Shown piece by piece: positions 16,000-22,506 of a stretch of DNA of 35,280 bases (its first letter is position 1; each line of letters begins with the position of its first letter). This DNA comes from a virus. The position numbers and the translations under genes are program-made. The stretch lies in IMG/VR virus record IMGVR_UViG_3300043419_000158, positions 1 to 35,280 of that record; one strand, written 5' to 3'. The notes under the pieces are model-generated. The model was not told where the DNA came from. It did not search any database and saw only the letters and a program-made list of their open reading frames with translations.

Positions 16000-17286
16000 T
16001 TATACGATCCATGAAGTTTTAACTGTTATTGGCTGATCCCAAGTATTGTTCTGTTCCATACCTACTGCTAAATACCTAAAGGCATCGCTTCCATGACTTG
16101 CCCAATCATGCAAAGGTTTAGCAAAGAACACATTTTGTTTCTCGTTAAACTCTCGCCTATAGTTTCTTAGGCAGTCTAGCCCTTGCTTTATATGTGGCAT
16201 ATTAAACCAACATCTCGGTAATAGTCTGCGAACAGCCTGTATGCCATCGTCTACAGAAAGTCTTGGCAGAACCCTGACATCTAATCCTGATTCTCTCAAC
16301 ACTTCCAATCTGCTTTTGCCTGTTCCTAGTTCTCTTACTTCTACATCGTGTGGTAGGAGTTGCTCTGCTTTTTCCCACTTGTTATCTTTTAGCCAGTTGA
16401 CATACCAATCTAGTCCTTGACCATGATTCTCTACATAATCTAAGAGTCTGACTTCTTGTCCTGTAACTTGTGCGACCCATAGCGCAGTCGAATCACCAAT
16501 ACCCAAATCCCAAGATACATAAGTCCTACAGAGATCATCTCTTGTAATCTCGCAAAGCCTACCTTTTTCTTCCAACTCATTAATCAGTTTTCCGTAATAG
16601 CTTCCCTCCACAGCAGCAGAGAATGAACACTCAAACTCCTGATTGTACTTATCCTCGCCCATCTCCTTCTTGGCAGCCCATAACTCTTTCTCATCTAAGA
16701 GTTTGGTTTCGCTTGCCTTGAACTGTAGAGCAGCCCATCCTTCTTCTTTACTAGCCCTGTCAAACAGTTCCTTGAAGTGGTTATTGCCCTTCGGAGTGCC
16801 GATAAATAAACACGACCCTTTTCTATCTGCAAGAGCCGGTCTTAGGATCTCGTTCCATATTTTTGGGTTTTGATCCCCTATCTCATCTAAAATAGCAAAA
16901 TCAAAATATTGACCCCTAAGTGAGTCTGGGTTATCCGATCCGTAAAGTTGGATTCTTCTTCCGTAAAAATCTACTCTTAATTCCGCAATATTAACTGTTG
17001 CCTCTAGCGGTCTTACAAATTCTAAAAGGTAATCCCAAGCTACTCTCTTTGCCTGGCTATATGTCGGTGCAATATACGCATACCTAGGGTTAGGCTTGTC
17101 GTTCTCCATTGCTGCCTTTATCAGCGCATTTAGAGCCTGTACTGTCTTGCCCATCCTACGATGTGCTACTACGACAACAAAACGATTGTTGTCTAATGCC
17201 TCGTGTATCTGTAACTGAGGTTCTCTAGGCTTGTAGGGGATGACTACTCGTTTTACTTCGTCATCTGCGTACTCTACTTCTCCCAA
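16000..17286 (-). CDS. terL: Terminase large subunit
   Basis: 428 residues from a TTG at 17286; no ATG is available before the conserved region, and the start overlaps the small-subunit gene by 13 nt. ATPase: Walker A AHRRMGKT (41-48), Walker B FAILDE (130-135) and coupling motif FIGTPKGNNH (161-170). Nuclease: SWDLGIGDST (D260, D265) and the C-terminal DWASHGSDAFRY (D394, D401). It pumps DNA into the prohead through the portal and cuts the concatemer. Length is at the short end of the family but all motifs are present. If the genome is circularly permuted, as the two window ends suggest, headful cutting is expected. Confidence 0.95.
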   Translation of the reverse strand: MGEVEYADDEVKRVVIPYKPREPQLQIHEALDNNRFVVVVAHRRMGKTVQALNALIKAAMENDKPNPRYAYIAPTYSQAKRVAWDYLLEFVRPLEATVNIAELRVDFYGRRIQLYGSDNPDSLRGQYFDFAILDEIGDQNPKIWNEILRPALADRKGSCLFIGTPKGNNHFKELFDRASKEEGWAALQFKASETKLLDEKELWAAKKEMGEDKYNQEFECSFSAAVEGSYYGKLINELEEKGRLCEITRDDLCRTYVSWDLGIGDSTALWVAQVTGQEVRLLDYVENHGQGLDWYVNWLKDNKWEKAEQLLPHDVEVRELGTGKSRLEVLRESGLDVRVLPRLSVDDGIQAVRRLLPRCWFNMPHIKQGLDCLRNYRREFNEKQNVFFAKPLHDWASHGSDAFRYLAVGMEQNNTWDQPITVKTSWIV

Positions 17287-17573
17287 GCGACCACCATCTT
17301 AAATATCTCGCCATCCGAGCCAGTAATATTGTTCTCGATTGGCAGTAGTCTGCCATAGATCTTATAGAACTCGCCTTGGTTCTTGGAGTCTGACTTAGCC
17401 CAATTGACCATGCCTTCTACTCCACCTAAGTCCTCGAAAGCACGAATAATGTTTTCTTTTGCCACTCTAGGGATCTTGTTTGTAGCTCCCTTTGGTCTAC
17501 CAGCACCTGCTCGTAGTCCACCATGAGATGATTTTTCTGTCTCTAAATTATCAAGTTCTGTAGCGTTTTCCAT
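17274..17573 (-). CDS. terS: Terminase small subunit
   Basis: 99 residues; ATG at 17573 with AGGGA five bases ahead. The segment GGLRAGAGRPKGATNKIPRV followed by AKENIIRAFEDLGGVEGMVN is the usual N-terminal DNA-binding part of phage small terminases (GRPKGATNK motif). The C-terminus (QGEFYKIYGRLLPIENNITG) is also typical. It recognises the packaging site and stimulates the large subunit. It is the first gene downstream of a 105-bp intergenic segment with divergent signals. Confidence 0.88.
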   Translation of the reverse strand: MENATELDNLETEKSSHGGLRAGAGRPKGATNKIPRVAKENIIRAFEDLGGVEGMVNWAKSDSKNQGEFYKIYGRLLPIENNITGSDGEIFKMVVAWEK

Positions 17574-17678
17574 TCCATTCCCTATGGGTTGATGGTTGAT
17601 GATGTTGCTATTCTACAACAGATTTGTAATATACAAATGTAGAACTTTATGGTATTCTACAAATGTAAAGGGGGGGTT
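17574..17678 (+). promoter_or_regulatory. Promoter and operator-like repeats ahead of the plus-strand small gene
   Basis: TACAAATGTA occurs twice (17632-17641, 17658-17667) and TACAA-N5-TTGTA once (17614-17628). TTCTACAAAT is at 17655-17664. Candidate elements are TTGTAA (17624) with TATGGT (17648), spacer 18, or TATACA (17630) with TATTCT (17653), spacer 17; both are four-of-six matches. The operator-like repeats overlap these elements, so the gene may be controlled by the phage repressor. Confidence 0.5.
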
Positions 17679-17834
17679 ATGAAACAGTTAAAAATTATCC
17701 AACAGTCTCAATCTAATCTACAACTTGAGTTTAATAAGGAACTCTTAAAATCTGATGAAGATGAATTTATAGCATTTCTACAAGATTCTATTAAATTGCT
17801 TGAGTCTCAACTACTATCAATCGAGCAATCCTAG
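17679..17834 (+). CDS. Small protein on the opposite strand within the late operon (moron-like)
   Basis: 51 residues from the ATG at 17679, after a GGGGGGG stretch that serves as ribosome site. The protein (MKQLKIIQQSQSNLQLEFNK, later EFIAFLQDSIKLLESQL) is helical, acidic at its C-terminus and has no membrane span. It runs against all surrounding late genes, overlaps the 3' end of the 474-residue gene by 18 nt, and has its own promoter-like region with repressor-type repeats. That is the arrangement of a moron: a gene with private control inside a late operon. Function unknown; an anti-host or regulatory role is possible but not shown. Confidence 0.6.
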   Translation: MKQLKIIQQSQSNLQLEFNKELLKSDEDEFIAFLQDSIKLLESQLLSIEQS

Positions 17835-19241
17835 TTTCTTTTGTTGATCTATGTACTTGTAATAGTTTTCTATTACATTTTCATCTACAAGTTCTGAAAC
17901 ACCAGATTTTCTTTTTTCTAATGCGCCCAGAACCATATTTCTGACATTTCCTCTTTTGCCTGCAAATTCATCAGATAAGAGTCCAAATGTCTTTGGCATT
18001 AATACTTCTACAGGAACATTTAATCCCATAGAACCAAGATAATCAGCAGTAAAGTCTGTTGAATATGTTGGGTTTGCAGATGGTTTTAAGTGCATCCCAC
18101 CTTCACCAGTTCTTAATATGGTATTACCCACATAACCCTTTGGTAAACCAAGCAACGCAGGATCTGTAATTGCATTTGTAATATCTTCTTGGTTGAATTG
18201 TAGATACTCTTGGTTTGCCTTTAAAGACATCCTATCGGCAAGTGCTTTTCTTAACTCTCCGGCAGTTGAATCAATACCCTCGCCTGTGTAGAGTTGCATA
18301 CGACCTTCTTCTGACATTATGCCTTTAAAGTTTTTGAATGGTTGAGTTATAACCCTATCCTCACCAACACCTTTAGCAATTTTAAATTCTCTAATACTTT
18401 TATCTATATCTTTAATAAATGTTTTACTTGGATTTTTTGCATCAATTAAACTCAGATATATTTCTGTTGGCATCACAGAAAAGTTTTCTGCTCCAGAACC
18501 CATTGTTGTTGGCAAATGAATAATATTTCCAGTTCCACCAGCTTCAATGTTTTCTTGCCTTGCTGCTATGTCTCTATCTCTAATTCTTTTGGCAATTTCT
18601 AAGTTTGATGCTCCACCAATATTTTGTTCTATATGCTTAATGTCTCTTGCGTAATCTTGACCGCCATGAGTAACAACTTCTCTAGCTAATGGCTCATCTG
18701 AAATTGATTTTACTTTTACATTTCTACTTGTGCTATCCCAAGGCATAATCATTATGCTTGAGTCTTTTAAATCTTCTATTTTTACTGGCTTTTTTTCTGC
18801 CAATCCACCAATATTTTCTCTTTCAAACCTTGTGCCGACTAATGGATTTCTTTTTAGTGGCGTGTCTGGCAAATATATAGAGGGCATCATTCCTTGCCTA
18901 ATCATATAATTTTCTATTGCCATGCCCGCTTGTGGTGCTAGTGCTTTTGCTCCTGCTACTGCTGCTGGTGCTGCAAATGGTGTTGCCATTCCAAGGTAAG
19001 ATAAAGGCTCACCCTGTTGATAACCTTGTAGATACGCTGCTTGTTTAGGATCTAGCACAGACATATTTTGTCTTGCCGGAAGTCCATAAGCTGCCTCTGC
19101 CATTCCCTGTTGCTGTGGCAATGTAGGTGCGCCCAACAATCCACTAAATGCTGTAGGGTTTACTAATGCCCTTGCTGCCCTTGTAGGGATATCTAACAAG
19201 CCTTGTAACCTGGCTTGCGCCATGTCTAGTAGGCTTGCCAT
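17817..19241 (-). CDS. Large unknown protein upstream of the terminase genes
   Basis: 474 residues; ATG at 19241 with AAAGGATAAAT ahead. The first 120 residues are Ala/Gln/Pro-rich (SLLDMAQARLQGLLDIPTRA; later PLSYLGMATPFAAPAAVAGA), a type of N-terminus seen in proteins packaged with or ejected beside DNA in related phages. The remainder (about 130-474) is a mixed, ordered region with DSSIMIMPWDSTSRNVKVKS, NFSVMPTEIYLSLIDAKNPS and DYLGSMGLNVPVEVLMPKTF. I do not recognise a catalytic motif. It could be a modular polyvalent-type protein that acts in the newly infected cell, but this is only a guess from its layout. The DNA is more AT-rich than the terminase genes next to it. Confidence 0.55.
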   Translation of the reverse strand: MASLLDMAQARLQGLLDIPTRAARALVNPTAFSGLLGAPTLPQQQGMAEAAYGLPARQNMSVLDPKQAAYLQGYQQGEPLSYLGMATPFAAPAAVAGAKALAPQAGMAIENYMIRQGMMPSIYLPDTPLKRNPLVGTRFERENIGGLAEKKPVKIEDLKDSSIMIMPWDSTSRNVKVKSISDEPLAREVVTHGGQDYARDIKHIEQNIGGASNLEIAKRIRDRDIAARQENIEAGGTGNIIHLPTTMGSGAENFSVMPTEIYLSLIDAKNPSKTFIKDIDKSIREFKIAKGVGEDRVITQPFKNFKGIMSEEGRMQLYTGEGIDSTAGELRKALADRMSLKANQEYLQFNQEDITNAITDPALLGLPKGYVGNTILRTGEGGMHLKPSANPTYSTDFTADYLGSMGLNVPVEVLMPKTFGLLSDEFAGKRGNVRNMVLGALEKRKSGVSELVDENVIENYYKYIDQQKKLGLLD

Positions 19242-19243
19242 AT

Positions 19244-19771
19244 TTATCCTTTTACGAGTACGACCTTCATGCTATCTACCATCCTAGGTAGGATTGTTAG
19301 CATTTGATCTGATATATTCATTTCTTCCGCTAGTTTGCTTTTTACCAACTGTAGTTCTTTTACAACAAACTTATCTTTCCATCCTAGATACCAATGCCAA
19401 TCTGTATAGTAGAGCCAACTGTTTTCGTTAAATGCTCTGACATGGGTTGGGTCTTGCCAAGCTCCTAGGCTTAGATCGTATGGCACTTGTATGTGGAACT
19501 CTCCACCTTCTACAAGTAGATCCTTGCAGTTTGTCATTGCCTTTACTAAGTCTGGGATATGCTCTAAAACATCGTTTGCTGTAATGCTGTCAAACATTCC
19601 TTGTTCTACTTTTATCTCTCCAAATCGTGTAGAGATTGTTTCTTCCCAAGGAACTTTTGTAATATCTAGTACCCAATCAGGGTTCTTGATTGCTTGTATA
19701 TCTGCGTTTAGACAGTCCTGTCGGAAGTCTTTTCCGCTACCTAAATTCAAGTGCCTTGGATATGAACTCAT
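19244..19771 (-). CDS. Class I SAM-dependent methyltransferase
   Basis: 175 residues; ATG at 19771, overlapping the acetyltransferase gene by 35 nt, needed to keep the start of the fold. SAM motif I is LNLGSG (8-13), followed by D24 (NADI) and D36 (WVLDIT), and ANDVLEHIPD (65-74) with GGEFHIQVP (89-97), all in the order of a Rossmann methyltransferase. This subtype (NLGSG, VLEHI, VPYD) is commonly found in sugar or glycan loci and as a phage accessory gene. It lies directly behind an O-acetyltransferase gene. The substrate is not readable from sequence. Confidence 0.82.
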   Translation of the reverse strand: MSSYPRHLNLGSGKDFRQDCLNADIQAIKNPDWVLDITKVPWEETISTRFGEIKVEQGMFDSITANDVLEHIPDLVKAMTNCKDLLVEGGEFHIQVPYDLSLGAWQDPTHVRAFNENSWLYYTDWHWYLGWKDKFVVKELQLVKSKLAEEMNISDQMLTILPRMVDSMKVVLVKG

Positions 19772-20252
19772 CTATGTTTTCTGAACAAAGTAAAGGTATA
19801 AGTTCTTGGATTCTATCATCTGGTAGATCCCACCAGGCACTTTTGTTTAATTGCTCGATCTGTTGATCTGTAAAGCGTTTCTTAATTATCTTGGCTGGAT
19901 TGCCTGCAACTACGCAATAATCAGGAACATCCTTATGCACTACTGCTTTAGCTGCTACTACTGCTCCGTTACCGATCTTGACTCCAGACATAATGGTGCA
20001 TTGAGAGCCTAGCCATACATCGTTGCCGATGTGTATATCGCCCTTAGTGCTTGGGTGTCCTTGCCCATGCCACTTGAATGTGTCTTGGTTTATGTGTCCG
20101 AATGGGTAGGTTGTTACCCAATCTGTTCTGTGATTGCCACCAAGGAATATCTCTACATTGTCTGCGATGCTACAGAAAGATCCTACATGGAGCTTTGATC
20201 CTTCTCCCCAACTACGAATGATTAAGTTCTCTAGTCCGTAGCTATATCTCAC
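19737..20252 (-). CDS. Hexapeptide-repeat acetyltransferase, CatB / XAT type
   Basis: About 171 residues from a GTG at 20252 that overlaps the previous stop as GTGA; a GTG one codon earlier (20255) is also possible. Left-handed beta-helix hexapeptide repeats are visible (KLHVGSFCSIADNVEIFLGG; GDIHIGNDVWLGSQCTIMSG, then VKIGNGAVVAAKAVVHKDVP). The probable catalytic His follows in GGNHRTDWVTTYPF, and VVAGNPAKIIKKRF is the usual C-terminal motif. In phages this family more often modifies sugars than drugs. With the methyltransferase and glycosyltransferases it forms a glycan-decoration set. Confidence 0.88.
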   Translation of the reverse strand: MRYSYGLENLIIRSWGEGSKLHVGSFCSIADNVEIFLGGNHRTDWVTTYPFGHINQDTFKWHGQGHPSTKGDIHIGNDVWLGSQCTIMSGVKIGNGAVVAAKAVVHKDVPDYCVVAGNPAKIIKKRFTDQQIEQLNKSAWWDLPDDRIQELIPLLCSENIDEFISKALEFR

Positions 20253-20536
20253 CACTTAACCTTGTCAGCCCAATACGCTGCACTCATCTTACCTTTGGCG
20301 ATGTTGCTTGCATGACGAGCCTTAAATGATTTCTGTCTTGCTTTGCCTGCCTCGGTCTTAGGATTAGCACCTGCGCCACTTACACCTTGCTGACCAAATC
20401 GTATTGTTTTAACCTTATCACCCTCTTTTGCCACGACTACATGGCTTTTAGTAGGGTGGTTTGGTGTTCTTTTAGGCGAATTAAATCCGCTAACACCCAT
20501 TCTTTCTATGATGCCTGCTGCCTCTCGGACTTTCAC
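20249..20536 (-). CDS. DUF6321-like small basic protein
   Basis: 95 residues from a GTG at 20536, overlapping the preceding stop as GTGA. KVREAAGIIERMGVSGFNSP, then KTIRFGQQGVSGAGANP and ARQKSFKARHASNIAKGKMS and AAYWADKVKW are highly conserved among phages of aquatic bacteria. The C-terminal half is strongly basic and may bind nucleic acid. Function unknown. Third of a chain of four genes coupled by four-base overlaps (TTGA, ATGA, GTGA, GTGA). Confidence 0.75.
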   Translation of the reverse strand: MKVREAAGIIERMGVSGFNSPKRTPNHPTKSHVVVAKEGDKVKTIRFGQQGVSGAGANPKTEAGKARQKSFKARHASNIAKGKMSAAYWADKVKW

Positions 20537-20694
20537 TTGCTATACCGAGCCGACTTACCAGCAGAACTTAACGCAATGGCGATGGCTTGGCGAGGATTCT
20601 TAACGACCTTCTTGGACTTACCAGAGTGCAGTTTGCCCTCTTTGTACTCGCCCATGACTTTGCCGATCTTCTTCTGTGCCTTGGTCATCTTCAT
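20533..20694 (-). CDS. DUF6496-like small basic protein
   Basis: 53 residues; ATG at 20694 overlaps the previous stop as ATGA. KIGKVMGEYKEGKLHSGKSK and VVKNPRQAIAIALSSAGKSA are characteristic of this small phage/bacterial family (KVM.E.K.GKL.SG, VKN..QAIAIALS). Strongly basic. No known function; its constant pairing with the DUF6321-like gene suggests they act together. Confidence 0.78.
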   Translation of the reverse strand: MKMTKAQKKIGKVMGEYKEGKLHSGKSKKVVKNPRQAIAIALSSAGKSARYSK

Positions 20695-20849
20695 TTTTTA
20701 GCCTTTAGTGGTTTAGCTGTCTTTGCTGCTTGCTTGAAAGCCTTGGCTGTTGGTGCGCCTTTTGCACCAGGTTTACGCATCTTCTCGCCTGATCCCTCAG
20801 CTATCCTTTTTCGCTTTGCTGCGATATTGCTGTAGAGACCCTGTTTCAA
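20691..20849 (-). CDS. Small basic protein (KQGLYSNIAAKRKRIAEGSGE type)
   Basis: 52 residues from a TTG at 20849, whose overlap with the previous stop (TTGA) decides the start; a longer reading to 20897 would run deep into the Cys-rich gene. KQGLYSNIAAKRKRI followed by GSGEKMRKPGAKGAPTAKAF is a widespread small phage protein of unknown function. Highly charged, Lys/Arg/Ala-rich tail (QAAKTAKPLKAKK), possibly nucleic-acid binding. Confidence 0.72.
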   Translation of the reverse strand: MKQGLYSNIAAKRKRIAEGSGEKMRKPGAKGAPTAKAFKQAAKTAKPLKAKK

Positions 20850-21217
20850 TCTTCTTCCCCTTCGTATTCTTCTTCTTCTGCGCCCATAGCTTCCCAAGCC
20901 ATACAGCCTCGTTCACCTTTGCAGACAAAATCGAATATTTCGCAATGACCCATATCTTTAGGAACACCGCACTTGCTCATTTCTTCGCCTGTTTCGTAGT
21001 ATTCACAGGCTTTACATTTGCCTTCGCCATCCTTACGATCACCATATTCGGCTGTTAGGACTGCTTTTTTCATGTTGCCTTTGTTAATATCGGCATCCAT
21101 TGTAGATAATGGGCATGATTCTGTATCGGATTCTAGGAGACCGCCTTCTTTTTTCTCAGCCATCTTGGGTTCTTTACCCAACAGACCGATCATAATGGAC
21201 ATACCCTTCTTTTCCAT
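20846..21217 (-). CDS. Cys-rich acidic protein, HiPIP- or zinc-site-like
   Basis: 123 residues; ATG at 21217 after AGGGTGAG (other ATGs follow at residues 6 and 9). The core KCKACEYYETGEEMSKCGVP, then GHCEIFDFVCKGERGCMAWE, has six Cys in a regular pattern that could hold an iron-sulfur cluster or zinc. The pattern of KC..C.YY and a later G.C..W partly recalls high-potential iron-sulfur proteins. The C-terminus is almost purely Glu/Asp. Similar proteins occur in phages beside the small basic ones that follow here. The cofactor is not proven. Confidence 0.55.
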   Translation of the reverse strand: MEKKGMSIMIGLLGKEPKMAEKKEGGLLESDTESCPLSTMDADINKGNMKKAVLTAEYGDRKDGEGKCKACEYYETGEEMSKCGVPKDMGHCEIFDFVCKGERGCMAWEAMGAEEEEYEGEED

Positions 21218-21246
21218 AGCTCACCCTAGTGTAGAAACAGCAAATT

Positions 21247-21264
21247 TTGGGTGCAATTACCCAA
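21247..21264 (-). other. Perfect six-pair stem-loop at the predicted transcription start
   Basis: Minus strand TTGGGT-AATTGC-ACCCAA begins five bases past the -10 element, so it would be the very first structure of the transcript. It may stabilise the 5' end or be a protein-binding palindrome. Not followed by a T-run, so not a good terminator. Confidence 0.5.
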
Positions 21265-21268
21265 GAAA

Positions 21269-21297
21269 ATTATACAAGTGTTTTTTACTTTTGTGAA
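21269..21297 (-). promoter_or_regulatory. Sigma-70-type promoter TTCACA-N17-TATAAT for the small-basic/terminase operon
   Basis: Minus strand: TTCACA (21297-21292), 17-bp spacer, TATAAT (21274-21269), five of six and six of six matches. It overlaps the 3' end of the glycosyltransferase gene and points to the Cys-rich gene and all downstream late genes. Best single promoter match I found in the window. Confidence 0.7.
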
Positions 21298-22010
21298 GTA
21301 AACCATCGTTGATGGAGTTCTGGCATATTTGCTTTTATCCATGTCTCTGCTTCTTGTTGGTTTTTGCCATGATCCATACCGATGGTCTGACTTCCGACAT
21401 GGTGGACATAAGACCGGCTGACATAGTTTTTGTATCCGTTTGCTTTGATTTCTAGACATTGGATGTCATCCGAATACCAGTTGATAGGCTTGTAGTCTAC
21501 CCACTTGTCCTTGTGAATATAACCGAATAGAGGAGAAATAATTTCTGTGGGAATTATTTTTCTTTCTTCTACATATCGGATGCCTTCTCTTTCTTTGAAG
21601 GCTCGGATGTTTTGGTATCCACGAACATAGTCCGACTTAGCCGATACCCAAGCAGTATCCTCTGGCAAAAGTTCTACATCTGCCATCAACAATTCATAAG
21701 AACTAGGGGTTAATACTATGTCATCGTTTGCCACGATTACTTCGTCAAACATAGAGTAGGCAAGACTGACAATATGGTTGTAAGAATCGCCAAAGTTATC
21801 CCCAATGTTTTGGACATTGATGGTTTTATGCCTAGGAAGCCTTAGATCGCTTCCAGAGACGAAAACAGCAACATCCTGTGGCACATACTGGTCTATGCTT
21901 GCTAACAGCACAGGGAGGCATTTAGCAGTCTTAGTGGCTATTACGATTGGTACATCTCTCACAGACGAATCTTTCGTTAATCCCATGATTGTAGATTTCG
22001 AAAATCCCAT
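21285..22010 (-). CDS. Glycosyltransferase, GT-A type
   Basis: 241 residues if it starts at 22010; an ATG at 21986 gives 233 and a shorter overlap with the Q-like gene. PIVIATKTAKCLPVLLASID is the first strand and helix; FDEVIVANDDIVLTP (D96, D97) stands where GT-A enzymes bind metal and sugar nucleotide. NWYSDDIQCLEIKANGYKNY plus SRSYVHHVGSQTIG is typical of the catalytic/acceptor end in GT2-like proteins. No membrane span. It differs from the other glycosyltransferase at 10772. It likely acts with the acetyl- and methyltransferase on a host or virion glycan. Confidence 0.8.
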   Translation of the reverse strand: MGFSKSTIMGLTKDSSVRDVPIVIATKTAKCLPVLLASIDQYVPQDVAVFVSGSDLRLPRHKTINVQNIGDNFGDSYNHIVSLAYSMFDEVIVANDDIVLTPSSYELLMADVELLPEDTAWVSAKSDYVRGYQNIRAFKEREGIRYVEERKIIPTEIISPLFGYIHKDKWVDYKPINWYSDDIQCLEIKANGYKNYVSRSYVHHVGSQTIGMDHGKNQQEAETWIKANMPELHQRWFTSQK

Positions 22011-22423
22011 TCTCGGTTGTCTTTTTCTCCTGACACCTTGAGCAGATCCGCATAGTCTTTAGATTTGGCTTTCTTATCGAGTTGGTCTTGGAGTCGTTTT
22101 TTTGCATTGGTTAAATCTGTCTCTAGCCTTGTTGTTGATTTTCTTAGGTGGTGGGCTAGTTGATTCTGACTAGCATATGGATGGCTCACATAACGAGCTT
22201 TTAATACTTTTCTGAGTTCTTGGGGTAAACCCTTAATTGCTTGTTCTATTGCTTCCCCATCTTGATGGTCTGGCTCGTAGTGTGGTTCTTCAGGTGCGTA
22301 AAGATTGCCGAGTTCTGGTATATAGTTTTTCTCAAACGATCTACAAGTTGAGTCAGGCTGAGGCACTACAGTTCCCCAAGAAACATACCAAGCCCAATTT
22401 CTAAGACGATCTTCTAGACCCAT
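21977..22423 (-). CDS. Q-like late regulator / sigma-70 region 4-like HTH protein
   Basis: 148 residues from the ATG at 22423 (AAGGA six bases upstream). The start LEDRLRNWAWYVSWGTVVPQ resembles the N-terminus of phage antitermination Q-type proteins (RLENWG.W). IEQAIKGLPQELRKVLKARY followed by VSHPYASQNQLAHHLRKSTT is a helix-turn-helix like that of sigma region 4, and the C-terminal part is a charged helix (AKKRLQDQLDKKAKSKDYAD). As first gene of the long late operon, directly behind a promoter-like sequence, it fits a late transcription activator or antiterminator. Family call is from motif style, not an alignment. Confidence 0.7.
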   Translation of the reverse strand: MGLEDRLRNWAWYVSWGTVVPQPDSTCRSFEKNYIPELGNLYAPEEPHYEPDHQDGEAIEQAIKGLPQELRKVLKARYVSHPYASQNQLAHHLRKSTTRLETDLTNAKKRLQDQLDKKAKSKDYADLLKVSGEKDNREWDFRNLQSWD

Positions 22424-22451
22424 CAATAATCCTTAATTATATGATTGTATA

Positions 22452-22481
22452 ATTGTAATCAAATTTTCTGTATTATTTCAA
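22452..22481 (-). promoter_or_regulatory. Minus-strand promoter TTGAAA-N18-TACAAT ahead of the Q-like gene
   Basis: TTGAAA (22481-22476) and TACAAT (22457-22452), spacer 18. It lies in the 83-bp gap between the Q-like gene and the plus-strand phosphoesterase gene, so the gap is a divergent promoter region. On the other strand an ACTTGTAGAG copy of the operator-like half-site sits just before the phosphoesterase start. Confidence 0.6.
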
Positions 22482-22506
22482 TATCTTAACTACTTGTAGA
22501 GATGAA

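Noticed and set aside
20850-20897. Arg-rich extension (GSYGRRRRRIRRGRRL) of the small basic protein
   Set aside because: It is the out-of-frame reading of the Glu-rich tail of the Cys-rich gene; TTGA coupling places the start at 20849.
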